Below, piece by piece: positions 1 through 11,168 of a DNA stretch of 64,000 nt. The first letter of the stretch is position 1; the number at the start of each line of letters is the position of its first letter. The DNA comes from Pseudomonas oryzae. Lineage in GTDB: Bacteria > Pseudomonadota > Gammaproteobacteria > Pseudomonadales > Pseudomonadaceae. The notes under the pieces are model-generated. The model was not told the origin of the DNA. It was given only the letters and a program-made list of their open reading frames with translations, and did no database searches. Location of the stretch: the NCBI RefSeq assembly GCF_900104805.1, contig NZ_LT629751.1, forward strand, positions 1,779,001 through 1,843,000. Reading direction: 5' to 3'. Position numbers and translations under genes: made by a program.

Positions 1-1
1 C

Positions 2-514
2 GGCGCCAAGGCCGCCACCCTGAGCATCATGGTCGGCGGCAGCGAGGCGGCGTTCGAGCGCGCCCTGCCGCTGTTCCAGGCGCTGGGCAGGAACATCACC
101 CGCGTCGGCGACAACGGTGCCGGGCAGACCGCCAAGGTGGCCAACCAGATCATCGTCGCCCTGAACATCCAGGCGGTGGCCGAGGCGCTGCTGTTCGCCG
201 CGCGCAACGGCGCCGACCCGGCCCGGGTGCGCGAGGCGCTGATGGGCGGCTTCGCCGGCTCGAAGATCCTCGAGGTGCACGGCGAGCGGATGATCAAGGG
301 CAGCTTCGCTCCGGGTTTCCGCATCCGCCTGCACCAGAAGGACCTCAACCTGGCGCTGGCCGGCGCCCGCGAGCTGGGCCTCAACCTGCCCAACACCGCC
401 ATCGCCCAGCAGGTGTTCAGCACCTGCGCCGCGCTCGGCGGCGGCGACTGGGACCACTCGGCGCTGATCAAGGGCCTGGAGCACATGGCCAACTTCTCGA
501 TCCGCGAGACTTAA
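2..514 (+). CDS. glxR: 2-hydroxy-3-oxopropionate (tartronate semialdehyde) reductase, C-terminal part
   Basis: The reading frame is open from the window edge, so only about 170 C-terminal residues of a protein usually near 295 residues are present. It belongs to the 3-hydroxyisobutyrate dehydrogenase family. The conserved GAGQTAKVANQ segment, containing the catalytic lysine of the family, is visible, followed by the all-helical C-terminal domain (KDLNLALAGARELGL). The enzyme reduces tartronate semialdehyde to D-glycerate with NAD(P)H in the cytoplasm. The next genes are glycerate kinase and pyruvate kinase, the usual order of the glyoxylate carboligase pathway in Pseudomonas, which favours this substrate over 3-hydroxyisobutyrate. 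The gcl and hyi genes would be expected just upstream, outside the window. Confidence 0.85.
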   Translation, partial: GAKAATLSIMVGGSEAAFERALPLFQALGRNITRVGDNGAGQTAKVANQIIVALNIQAVAEALLFAARNGADPARVREALMGGFAGSKILEVHGERMIKGSFAPGFRIRLHQKDLNLALAGARELGLNLPNTAIAQQVFSTCAALGGGDWDHSALIKGLEHMANFSIRET

Positions 515-622
515 GCCAGCGGTGCGCGCGGCCTAGGCGGCCCCACGCACCGAATCCATGCACACAGCATGGAACTCTTTCGACCTGCCGGGCAGAAGGA
601 TTCACGGCCCGACTGCCGGGCC

Positions 623-680
623 GGTCGATCCCAGTCCACAGCCGCTGGCCAGCGGCGGCTGCGGACTGGGATCATCGACC
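623..680. repeat. Long imperfect inverted repeat between glxR and ttuD
   Basis: The left arm GGTCGATCCCAGTCCACAGC pairs with a right arm ending GGACTGGGATCATCGACC, with a three-base bulge and an eight-base loop. No T-run follows, so it is not a standard terminator. It could be an RNA stem that stabilises the upstream message or reduces read-through into ttuD. Function unknown. Confidence 0.5.
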
Positions 681-711
681 CGACCACACGCATTCACCGC
701 TGGAGCCTGCC

Positions 712-1992
712 ATGCCCATCGATCCGCAACGCCTGCTGCGCGAGCTGTTCGCCAGCGCCATCGCCGCCGCCCACCCGCGCCAGGTGCTGGCCGACCACCT
801 GCCCACCGACCGCAGCGGCCGGGTCATCGTCATCGGCGCCGGCAAGGCCGCCGCGGCCATGGCCGAGGTCATCGAGCGGGAGTGGCAGGGCGAGATTTCC
901 GGCCTGGTGGTGACCCGCTACGGCCACGGTGCCGACTGCCGCCGGATTGAGGTGGTGGAAGCCGCCCACCCGGTGCCGGACGACGCCGGCGAGCGGGTCG
1001 CCCGCCGCGTACTGGAGCTGGTCGGCGGCCTCGGCGAGGACGACCGGGTGATCTTCCTGCTCTCCGGCGGCGGCTCCTCGCTGCTGGCCCTGCCGGCCGA
1101 GGGCATCAGCCTCCGGGACAAGCAGGCGATCAACCAGGCGCTGCTCCGCTGCGGCGCGCACATCGGCGAGATCAACTGCGTGCGCAAGCACCTCTCGGCG
1201 ATCAAGGGCGGCCGCCTGGCCCGGGCCTGCTGGCCGGCCAGCGTATACACCTACGCGATTTCCGACGTGCCCGGCGACGAGGCCACGGTGATCGCCTCCG
1301 GCCCGACGGTGGCCGACCCGACCACCTCGGCGCAGGCGCTGGCGATCCTCGCCCGCTACCACATCGAGGTGCCGGCCCACGTGCGCGCCTGGCTGGAGGA
1401 CCCGCGCTCGGAAACCCTCAAGCCCGGCGATCCACATCTGGCCCGCAGCCACTTCCGCCTGATCGCCACGCCGCAGCAGTCGCTGGAGGCCGCCGCCGCG
1501 CTGGCCCGTGCCGCCGGCGTCGCCCCGCTGATCCTCGGCGACCTGGAGGGCGAGTCGCGCGAGGTGGCCAAGGTGCACGCCGGCATCGCCCGGCAGATCG
1601 TCCTGCACGGCCAGCCGCTTAAGCCGCCCTGCGTGATCCTCTCCGGCGGCGAGACCACCGTCACCGTGCGCGGCAGCGGCCGCGGCGGGCGCAACGCCGA
1701 GTTCCTCCTCAGCCTCACCGACAGCCTCGCCGGCCTGCCCGGCGTCTACGCGCTGGCCGGCGACACCGACGGCATCGACGGCTCGGAGGACAACGCCGGC
1801 GCCATCATGACCCCGCACAGCCACGCCCGCGCCACGGCCCTGGGCCTGTCCAGCAGCGACGCGCTGCACGACAACGACGGCCACGGCTACTTCGCCGCGC
1901 TCGGCGACCTGATCGTCACCGGGCCGACGCGCACCAACGTCAACGACTTCCGCGCCATCCTCATCCTGGGAAACAGTGACCATGACGCCTGA
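712..1992 (+). CDS. ttuD: Glycerate 2-kinase (MOFRL family)
   Basis: This 426-residue protein matches the glycerate kinase/hydroxypyruvate reductase family in length. It has an N-terminal Rossmann-like part (VIVIGAGKAAAAMAEVIE, about residues 38-55), a glycine-rich FLLSGGGSSLLALP segment near residue 118, and the C-terminal MOFRL-type block (SGGETTVTVRGSGRGGRN, then LAGDTDGIDGSEDNAGA). It phosphorylates D-glycerate made by the preceding reductase, probably to 2-phosphoglycerate. Its stop overlaps the start of the pyruvate kinase gene, so the two are translationally coupled. Older annotations call this family hydroxypyruvate reductase; the operon context favours the kinase. Confidence 0.85.
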   Translation: MPIDPQRLLRELFASAIAAAHPRQVLADHLPTDRSGRVIVIGAGKAAAAMAEVIEREWQGEISGLVVTRYGHGADCRRIEVVEAAHPVPDDAGERVARRVLELVGGLGEDDRVIFLLSGGGSSLLALPAEGISLRDKQAINQALLRCGAHIGEINCVRKHLSAIKGGRLARACWPASVYTYAISDVPGDEATVIASGPTVADPTTSAQALAILARYHIEVPAHVRAWLEDPRSETLKPGDPHLARSHFRLIATPQQSLEAAAALARAAGVAPLILGDLEGESREVAKVHAGIARQIVLHGQPLKPPCVILSGGETTVTVRGSGRGGRNAEFLLSLTDSLAGLPGVYALAGDTDGIDGSEDNAGAIMTPHSHARATALGLSSSDALHDNDGHGYFAALGDLIVTGPTRTNVNDFRAILILGNSDHDA

Positions 1993-3387
1993 CAAGCAAG
2001 TGAAGATCCTCGCCACCCTCGGCCCGGCGACCCGCAGCAGCGACGACGTGCGCCGGCTGGTCGAGGCCGGCGTCAACCTGTTCCGCCTCAACTTCAGCCA
2101 TGGCGAGCACGCCGACCACGCCCTGCGCTACCAGTGGATACGCGAGGTGGAGCGCGAGCTGAACCAGTCGCTCGGCGTGCTGATGGACCTGCAGGGGCCC
2201 AAGCTGCGCGTCGGCCGCTTCGCCGCCGGCAAGGTCGGGCTGCTGCGCGGCCAGGCCCTGCGCCTCGACCTCGACGCCACCCCGGGCGATGCGACGCGGG
2301 TCAACCTGCCCCACCCGGAGATCATCGCCGCGCTGCAGCCGGGCATGAGCCTGCTGCTCGACGACGGCCGCCTGCGCCTCAAGGTGACCGCCTGTCACGC
2401 CGACGCGGTGGACACCGAGGTGGTCGCCGGCGGCGAGCTGTCCGACCGCAAGGGCGTCAACGTGCCGGAGGCGGTGCTGCAGCTCAGCCCGCTGACCGCC
2501 AAGGACCGCCGCGACCTGGCCTTCGGCCTGGAACTGGGCGTCGACTGGGTGGCGCTGTCCTTCGTCCAGCGCCCGGAGGACATCGTCGAGGCCCGCGAAC
2601 TGATCGGGGGCCGCGCGGCGCTGATGGCGAAGATCGAGAAGCCCTCGGCGGTACAGCAACTGGAGGCGATCGCCCGCCTGTGCGACGCCATCATGGTGGC
2701 GCGCGGCGACCTCGGCGTGGAGGTGCCGGCCGAGCACGTGCCGCGCATCCAGAAGGACATCATCCGCACCTGCCGCCAGCTCGGCCGGCCGGTGGTGGTG
2801 GCCACGCAGATGCTCGAATCGATGCGCTTCTCCCCGGCGCCGACCCGCGCCGAGGTGACCGACGTGGCCAACGCGGTGGCCGAGGGCGCCGATGCGCTGA
2901 TGCTCTCGGCGGAGACCGCCTCGGGCGACTACCCGCTGGAGGCCGTGCAGATGATGAGCAAGATCATCCGCCAGGTGGAGAGCGGCGCCGACCTGCAGAG
3001 CCAGCTGGACGTCGGCCGCCCGCAAGCCGAGGCCACGGTGTCGGACGCGATCAGCGCCGCGATCCGCCGCATCAGCGCCGTCCTGCCGGTCGCCGTGCTG
3101 GTCAACTACAGCGAATCCGGCGCCTCCAGCCTGCGCGCCGCCCGCGAGCGCCCCGCCGCACCGATCCTCAGCCTGACGCCGAACCTCGCCACCGCGCGGC
3201 GCCTGAGCGTCGCCTGGGGCGTCTGTTCGCGGCTGCACCCGCGGTCGAGGAATTGACCGGCGCCGCCCTGGAAGCGGCGCGCGCCCAAGGCATGGCCAGG
3301 AGCGGCGATACCGTGGTGATCACCGCCGGCTTCCCCATCGGCCAGCCGGGCAGCACCAACATGCTGCGCATCGAGCAACTGGGCTGA
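1982..3387 (+). pseudogene. pyk: Pyruvate kinase with an apparent -1 frameshift near its 3' end
   Basis: Residues 1 to about 418 read as a normal pyruvate kinase: KILATLGPATRSSDD at the N-terminus, MDLQGPKLRVG, the MAKIEKPSAVQQLE active-site lysine region, and MVARGDLGVEVPAEHVPRIQK. At about 3238 the frame runs into an unrelated tail and stops at 3256. The expected C-terminus (PAVEELTGAALEAA to GQPGSTNMLRIEQLG) continues in another frame to 3387. One missing C in the CACCCGCGG tract would restore about 470 residues, the family's normal length. ATG at 1982 is preferred over GTG at 1976; it overlaps ttuD by 11 bp. Either a sequencing error or a true lesion that removes part of the C-terminal domain. 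Confidence 0.8.
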
Positions 3388-3477
3388 GGCAGCGAAGGCA
3401 GGGCGAGCGGCGCAACGCCGGGACGAGCGAGCAGGGGCACCAGCCCGAGCACACGGCGCCGCATCAGCGGCAGCGGC

Positions 3478-3508
3478 AAAAAAAACCGGCGCCCATGACG
3501 GGCGCCGG
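3478..3508 (-). terminator. Rho-independent terminator of katG
   Basis: Read on the minus strand, a nine-base-pair stem CCGGCGCCC/GGGCGCCGG with a five-base loop is followed directly by eight T. It lies about 55 bases after the katG stop codon. Confidence 0.9.
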
Positions 3509-3562
3509 CCAGAGGGAGCAGGAATGGACCGGGCCATGCAGCGGGCCCGATCCGTCCGGAGA

Positions 3563-5980
<2,418 letters not shown>

Positions 5981-6055
5981 TCAGCAAGTGTCGGCGGCGT
6001 GGCAGAGCGCCGGTGTTGCCCGCTAACGCATGGGGACTGGCCGCGCGCGATTACC

Positions 6056-6065
6056 TTTACGTAAA
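6056..6065. promoter_or_regulatory. Palindrome TTTACGTAAA, possible MerR-type operator
   Basis: A perfect 10-bp palindrome in the sequence ACCTTTACGTAAACTGA, about 145 bp upstream of the hydrolase start and in the divergent katG/hydrolase gap. MerR-family operators often have ACCTTTACGT-type arms. No MerR gene lies nearby, so the regulator is unknown. Confidence 0.3.
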
Positions 6066-6206
6066 CTGAGATCCCCGACGCCAGCCTCCCCCGGCCGCTG
6101 GCGACCTTCGCCCCCCGCGCCAGAGCATGGCCACCGGGCGACCGCCCAACCACCCGCTACCGGCCCGGCCGACGCTGCCGTGACCGACCGTCAACGAGGA
6201 AAGCCC

Positions 6207-7019
6207 ATGCAGCTTGCCGTTACCTCACAGGATCTGTGGATCGAGACACCCGCCGGACGGATCTTCGTGCGCCACTGGACGCCGCTCGGCGCCGACCCTG
6301 CGGCGCCGCACGCACCGGTCGTGCTGTTCCACGACTCGCTCGGCTGCGTGGAACTGTGGCGGGATTTCCCGCAGCGGCTGGCCGCGACGACCGGGCGCGA
6401 GGTCATCGCCTACGACCGCCTCGGCTTCGGTCGTTCCGACCCGCACCCCGGCGACTGGTCGAACCGCTTCATCCGCGACGAGGCGGAGCGCTACTTCCCG
6501 CAGCTCCTGGAGGCACTCGACATCGGCCCGTTCGTCGCGCTCGGCCACAGCGTCGGCGGCATCATGGCGGCCACCAGCGCCGCCCGTCATCCGCAGCGCT
6601 GCCAGGCGCTGATCACCCTGTCCGCCCTGGCCTTCGTCGAGGAGCGCACGCGCCAGGGCATCCGCTTCGCCAAGCAGGAGTTCGCCAAGCCGGGCCAGCT
6701 CGAGCGACTGCAGAAATACCACGGCGAGCAGGCGAACTGGGTGCTCGCCGCCTGGACGGAAACCTGGCTGGCGGACTCGTTCGCCGACTGGACCCTGGAA
6801 AGCCACGCGCCATCCCTCGCCTGTCCGCATCTGGTGATTCATGGCAAGCAGGACGAGTACGGCTCACTGCTGCACCCCGAGCGCCTGGCCAGGCTGACCG
6901 ACGCCGGCAGCGAGTCGCTGATCCTCGACCAGTGCAGCCATTTCCCCCATCGGGAAGAGCCGGAGCGGGTGCTCGACGCCGTCGGTCGCTTCCTCGCCAG
7001 GCATGCCGGGGCGCACTGA
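6207..7019 (+). CDS. Alpha/beta-hydrolase
   Basis: A 270-residue soluble alpha/beta-hydrolase fold protein. Visible are the oxyanion region (VVLFHDSLGCVELW, residues 35-48), the nucleophile elbow GHSVGGI with Ser, an acidic residue in HGKQDEYG, and the catalytic His in QCSHFPHREEPE near the C-terminus. YDRLGFGRSDP is typical of esterase, epoxide hydrolase and C-C hydrolase relatives. No substrate can be inferred. The start at 6207 follows GAGGAAAG; the longer upstream frame has no family similarity. It is divergent from katG and convergent with the MarR gene. Confidence 0.75.
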   Translation: MQLAVTSQDLWIETPAGRIFVRHWTPLGADPAAPHAPVVLFHDSLGCVELWRDFPQRLAATTGREVIAYDRLGFGRSDPHPGDWSNRFIRDEAERYFPQLLEALDIGPFVALGHSVGGIMAATSAARHPQRCQALITLSALAFVEERTRQGIRFAKQEFAKPGQLERLQKYHGEQANWVLAAWTETWLADSFADWTLESHAPSLACPHLVIHGKQDEYGSLLHPERLARLTDAGSESLILDQCSHFPHREEPERVLDAVGRFLARHAGAH

Positions 7020-7037
7020 GCCGCCCTGCCCCGGCGC

Positions 7038-7511
7038 CTATTCCACCTCGCCGCACAGCTCCGCCGCCTGCAGCAGCGCGGCGGTCAGGCCGTGACGCTG
7101 CCATTCCGGCAGGGCGGCGAAGGCGCGCTTGAAGGCCGGCGGCAGCAGCGAAGGCGCCGCCTGCAGCAATGCCTGCCCGGCCTCGCTGAGCAGCAGGCAC
7201 TGGCGTCGGCGGTCCACCGGGTCGCGCTGGCGCAGCAGCAGGCCGCGCTCCTCGAGGCGGTCGAGCATCCCCGACAGGGTCGCCGGGCTGAGACTGACCC
7301 GCCCGCTCAGGGCGCTGGCGGTCAGCCGCGGCTCGGCGGCCAGCACCTGGAGGATCAGCAACTGCATGGGCGTGAGTCCGCCGAAGCGGGCCAGACGCTT
7401 GGCGTGCACCTCGCCGGCCTGCTGCAAACGCCGCAGGGCGCGGAACAGAGCCGGTTCGAAGGCATCCGCCGTCGACGAATCAGTTTCAGTTGGAAGTATT
7501 TTTTCTGACAT
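7038..7511 (-). CDS. MarR-family transcriptional regulator
   Basis: A 157-residue winged-helix protein. The helix-turn-helix region is RLTASALSGRVSLSPATLSG and the wing DPVDRRRQCLLLSEAG, both typical of MarR. It is divergent from the NAGGN biosynthesis operon, the same arrangement as in other Pseudomonas, so it probably controls that operon or responds to the same stress. Its start is uncertain: ATG at 7511 (MSEKILPTETD) is chosen, and an upstream in-frame ATG at 7532 is possible. Neither has a strong ribosome-binding site. Confidence 0.8.
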   Translation of the reverse strand: MSEKILPTETDSSTADAFEPALFRALRRLQQAGEVHAKRLARFGGLTPMQLLILQVLAAEPRLTASALSGRVSLSPATLSGMLDRLEERGLLLRQRDPVDRRRQCLLLSEAGQALLQAAPSLLPPAFKRAFAALPEWQRHGLTAALLQAAELCGEVE

Positions 7512-7537
7512 TCGCCAGCATTTCCCACACATAAAGG

Positions 7538-7549
7538 TTTGACATCAAA
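7538..7549. promoter_or_regulatory. Candidate MarR operator
   Basis: The inverted repeat TTTGA-CA-TCAAA lies in an AT-rich divergent promoter region between the MarR gene and the NAGGN operon. The position suits autoregulation and control of the operon. No consensus for this particular regulator is known to me. Confidence 0.3.
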
Positions 7550-7624
7550 GCATTATTTTGTTTCGGTGTAAAAAGGCTCGTCACCGCGCGAGCCACTCCC
7601 CAACGGCAACACCGGTAAGGAACC

Positions 7625-9394
7625 ATGTGCGGAATCGCTGGAGAACTACGTTTCGATCGACAACCGGCCGACCTGGCCACCATCCACAGAATCACCCACC
7701 ACATGGCCGCGCGCGGCCCCGATGCGTGCGGCTTCCATAGTCAGGGCCCGCTGGCCCTCGGCCATCGCCGGCTGAAGATCATGGACCTGGCGCCGGCCTC
7801 CGGCCAGCCCATGGTCGACCATCAGCTGGGCCTGGCGCTGGTGTTCAACGGCGCCATCTACAACTACCCCGAACTGCGTGCCGAGCTGCAGGAGCTGGGC
7901 TACCGCTTCCACTCCGACGGCGACACCGAGGTGCTGCTCAAGGGCTATCACGCCTGGGGCGAGGCGCTGCTGCCGAAACTCAACGGCATGTTCGCCTTCG
8001 CCATCTGGGAGCGCGACCGCGAGCGCCTGTTCCTCGCCCGCGACCGCCTCGGCGTCAAACCGCTGTACCTGAGCCAGGACGGCACGCGCCTGCGCTTCGC
8101 CTCGACCCTGCCGGCGCTGCTGGCCGGCGGCGACGTCGACACCCGCCTCGATCCGGTGGCGCTCAACCACTACCTCAACTTCCACGCCGTGGTGCCGGCG
8201 CCGCGCACCCTGCTGCGCGGCGTGGAGAAACTGCCGCCGGCCAGCTGGCTGCGCCTGGACGCCGCCGGCAACCGCGAGCAGCAGTGCTGGTGGCAGCTGG
8301 AGTTCGGCCCGCAGCGCGACGAGATCCCCCTCGAGCTGCCGGACTGGCGCGACCGCGTGCTGGACGAGCTGCGCAGGGCGGTGCACGTCCGCCAACGCGC
8401 CGCGGTGGACGTCGGCGTGCTGCTCTCCGGCGGTGTCGACTCCAGCCTGCTGGTCGGCCTGCTGCGCGAGGCCGGGGTGGACGGGCTGTCGACCTTCTCC
8501 ATCGGCTTCGCGGACGCCGGCGACGAGCGCGGCGACGAGTTCCACTACTCCGACCTGATCGCCCGCCACTACGGCACCCGTCACCATCAGCTGCGCATCG
8601 GCGAGGCGGAGATCCTCGCGCAGTTGCCGGCCGCCTTCCGCGCCATGAGCGAGCCGATGGTCAGCCACGACTGCATCGCCTTCTACCTGCTCGGCCGCGA
8701 GGTCAGTCGCCACTGCAAGGTGGTGCAGTGCGGCCAGGGCGCCGACGAGCTGTTCGCCGGCTACCACTGGTATGCGCAGGTGGACGGCCAGGCCGACGCC
8801 TTCCCCGCCTACCGCGCGGCCTTCTTCGACTGCGAGCATGCCGAGCTGCTGGCGACCCTGCGGCCCAAGTGGCAGGGCGAGGACTGGGCCGGCGAGTTCG
8901 TCCGCGAGCACTTCGCCATGCCCGGCGCGGCCGCCCCGGTGGACAAGGCGCTGCGCCTGGACACCACGGTGATGCTGGTCGACGACCCGGTCAAGCGGGT
9001 CGACAACATGACCATGGCCTGGGGCCTGGAGGCGCGCACGCCGTTTCTCGACTACCGCCTGGTCGAGCTGGCCGCGCGCATTCCGCCGCGCTTCAAGCTC
9101 GGCGACGGCGGCAAGCAGGTGCTCAAGGAGGCCGCCCGCCTGGTCATTCCCCACGCGGTGATCGACCGCCCCAAGGGCTACTTCCCGGTGCCCGGCCTCA
9201 AGCATCTGCAGGGCGCCACCCTCGACTGGGTGCGCGAGCTGCTGCTCGACCCGTCCCAGGATCGCGGCCTGTTCGAGCCGGCCATGCTCGACCGCCTGCT
9301 CGGCCGGCCCTCGGCCAACCTCACGCCGCTGCGCGGTTCCAGACTCTGGCAACTCGCCGCACTGCACCTCTGGCTCAGCGAACAGGGCCTGTAA
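7625..9394 (+). CDS. N-acetylglutaminylglutamine amidotransferase (asparagine synthase family)
   Basis: A 589-residue class II glutamine amidotransferase. Cys2 (MCGIAGE) is the N-terminal nucleophile; the glutaminase domain covers residues 1 to about 190 (NGAIYNYPELRAEL, ARDRLGVKPLY). The synthetase domain carries the PP-loop VLLSGGVDSSLL near residue 265. The product family (TIGR 'trio' amidotransferase) makes the terminal amide of the osmoprotectant N-acetylglutaminylglutamine amide from the dipeptide supplied by the next gene. TAAGGAACC is the ribosome-binding site. It is the first gene of the operon and divergent from a MarR regulator. Confidence 0.9.
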   Translation: MCGIAGELRFDRQPADLATIHRITHHMAARGPDACGFHSQGPLALGHRRLKIMDLAPASGQPMVDHQLGLALVFNGAIYNYPELRAELQELGYRFHSDGDTEVLLKGYHAWGEALLPKLNGMFAFAIWERDRERLFLARDRLGVKPLYLSQDGTRLRFASTLPALLAGGDVDTRLDPVALNHYLNFHAVVPAPRTLLRGVEKLPPASWLRLDAAGNREQQCWWQLEFGPQRDEIPLELPDWRDRVLDELRRAVHVRQRAAVDVGVLLSGGVDSSLLVGLLREAGVDGLSTFSIGFADAGDERGDEFHYSDLIARHYGTRHHQLRIGEAEILAQLPAAFRAMSEPMVSHDCIAFYLLGREVSRHCKVVQCGQGADELFAGYHWYAQVDGQADAFPAYRAAFFDCEHAELLATLRPKWQGEDWAGEFVREHFAMPGAAAPVDKALRLDTTVMLVDDPVKRVDNMTMAWGLEARTPFLDYRLVELAARIPPRFKLGDGGKQVLKEAARLVIPHAVIDRPKGYFPVPGLKHLQGATLDWVRELLLDPSQDRGLFEPAMLDRLLGRPSANLTPLRGSRLWQLAALHLWLSEQGL

Positions 9395-9402
9395 GGCCCG
9401 CC

Positions 9403-9412
9403 AACAACAACA
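9403..9412 (+). promoter_or_regulatory. CA motif (Hfq/Crc type) at the ngg ribosome-binding site
   Basis: AACAACAACA directly abuts GGAG and lies about 10 bases before the ngg ATG. AAnAAnAA is the sequence bound by Hfq with Crc in Pseudomonas to block translation. Confidence 0.55.
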
Positions 9413-9422
9413 GGAGCTGATC

Positions 9423-11159
9423 ATGCGCACCATCGCCTACAGCCAACGCCTGCAACGTCTGCAGGCCCCTTCCTACCAGCGCCTGCAGGCGCAACTGGCG
9501 CGAGAGCACAGCGACAGCACGCCGGCCCGCAGCCTGCACTGCGGCTGGGGACGGCTGCTGATCGGCCACACCTACGTCGACGCCGCCGCGCTGGCCGCAG
9601 ATCTGCAGGAAGAGCAGCCCGGCGAGCGCGATATCGCCCTGTACGTCTCGGCGCCCCACCAGGTGCTGGCCCAGGCGCCGCAGCAACTGTTCCTCGACCC
9701 GTCCGACACCCTGCGCCTGCGCTTCACCGACTACCGTCCGGCACGCCAGAGCTTCCGCGGCTTCGGCATCCGCCCGGTGCACGGTGCCGAGGACTGGCAG
9801 GCGGTCAACACCCTGTACCGCCAGCGCGGCATGTTGCCGGTCGACACCACGCGGATGACCCCGCGCGAGGCCGGCGGCCCCTGCTACTGGCTGGCCGAGG
9901 AGCAGAGCAGCGGGCGGATCCTCGGCGCGGCGATGGGCCTCGATCACCAGAAGTCCTTCGCCGACCCGGAAGGCGGCAGCAGCCTGTGGTGCCTGGCGGT
10001 GGCGCCGGACTGCCCGCTGCCGGGGGTGGGCGAGGCGCTGGTGCGCCATCTGGTCGAGTACTTCATGGGCCGCGGCCTCGCCCATCTCGACCTCTCGGTG
10101 CTGCACGACAACCACCAGGCCAAGGCGCTGTACGCCAAGCTCGGCTTCCGCGACCTGCCGACCTTCGCCATCAAGCGTCGCAACGGCATCAACCAGGCGC
10201 TGTTCCTCGGTCCCGGGCCGGCCGCCGACCTCAACCCCTACGCCCGCATCATCGTCGACGAGGCCCAGCGCCGCGGCATCGAAGTGCAGGTGGACGACGC
10301 CGAGGGCGCCGTGTTCACCCTCACCCAGGGCGGCCGGCGCGTCCGCTGTCGCGAGTCGCTGTCGGACCTGACCAGCGCGCTGAGCATGACCCTGTGCCAG
10401 GACAAGCACCTGACCCACCGCGCCTTCGCCCGCGCCGGGCTGCACCAGCCGGCCCAGCGTCTGGCCGGAAGCCGCGAGGAGAATGAGGCCTTTCTCGCCG
10501 AGCATGGCCGCCTGGTGGTCAAGCCGGTCAACGGCGAACAGGGCCAGGGCGTGGCCGTCGACCTGCGCACGGCGGAGGCACTGGAGCAGGCCATCGAGCA
10601 GGCCCGCCGCTTCGATGCGCGGGTGCTGCTGGAGAGCTACCACCCCGGGCAGGATCTGCGCATCGTGGTGATCGGTTTCGAGGTGGTGGCCGCCGCCATC
10701 CGTCACCCGGCCACGGTGGTCGGCGACGGCATGCACAGCATCGGCGCGCTGATCGAGGCGCAGAGCCGCCGGCGCCAGGCCGCAACCGGCGGCGAGAGCC
10801 GCATCCCGCTGGACGCGGAAACCGAGCGCACCCTGCGCGACGCCGGCTACGACCTGGCCAGCGTGCTGCCGGCCGGCGAGCGCCTGGCCGTGCGCAAGAC
10901 CGCCAACCTGCACACCGGCGGCACCCTGGAGGACGTCACCGCGCGCCTGCATCCGGCGCTCGCCGCAGCCGCCGTGCAGGCGGCGCGCGCCCTCGACATC
11001 CCGGTGGTCGGCCTCGACCTGCTGGTCGAGGCGGCCGACCTGCCGGACTACGTGCTGATCGAGGCCAACGAGCGCGTCGGCCTGGCCAACCACGAACCCC
11101 AGCCGACCGCCGAGCGCTTCATCGACCTGCTGTTCCCGCTCAGTCGCGTGCATCCCTGA
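9423..11159 (+). CDS. ngg: N-acetylglutaminylglutamine synthetase (GNAT plus ATP-grasp fusion)
   Basis: A 578-residue two-domain enzyme. The N-terminal part (about 100-280) is a GNAT acetyltransferase (CLAVAPDCPLPGVGEALVRH for acetyl-CoA, VLHDNHQAKALYAKLGF). The C-terminal part (about 290-575) is an ATP-grasp ligase resembling cyanophycin/glutathione ligases (RLVVKPVNGEQGQGVAVDL, VVGLDLLVEAADLPDYVLIE). It is expected to acetylate glutamine and ligate it to a second glutamine, giving the substrate for the amidotransferase 28 bp upstream. Such dipeptides accumulate under osmotic stress. The peptidase gene follows with 9 bp between stop and start. Confidence 0.9.
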   Translation: MRTIAYSQRLQRLQAPSYQRLQAQLAREHSDSTPARSLHCGWGRLLIGHTYVDAAALAADLQEEQPGERDIALYVSAPHQVLAQAPQQLFLDPSDTLRLRFTDYRPARQSFRGFGIRPVHGAEDWQAVNTLYRQRGMLPVDTTRMTPREAGGPCYWLAEEQSSGRILGAAMGLDHQKSFADPEGGSSLWCLAVAPDCPLPGVGEALVRHLVEYFMGRGLAHLDLSVLHDNHQAKALYAKLGFRDLPTFAIKRRNGINQALFLGPGPAADLNPYARIIVDEAQRRGIEVQVDDAEGAVFTLTQGGRRVRCRESLSDLTSALSMTLCQDKHLTHRAFARAGLHQPAQRLAGSREENEAFLAEHGRLVVKPVNGEQGQGVAVDLRTAEALEQAIEQARRFDARVLLESYHPGQDLRIVVIGFEVVAAAIRHPATVVGDGMHSIGALIEAQSRRRQAATGGESRIPLDAETERTLRDAGYDLASVLPAGERLAVRKTANLHTGGTLEDVTARLHPALAAAAVQAARALDIPVVGLDLLVEAADLPDYVLIEANERVGLANHEPQPTAERFIDLLFPLSRVHP

Positions 11160-11168
11160 GGAGTGACC

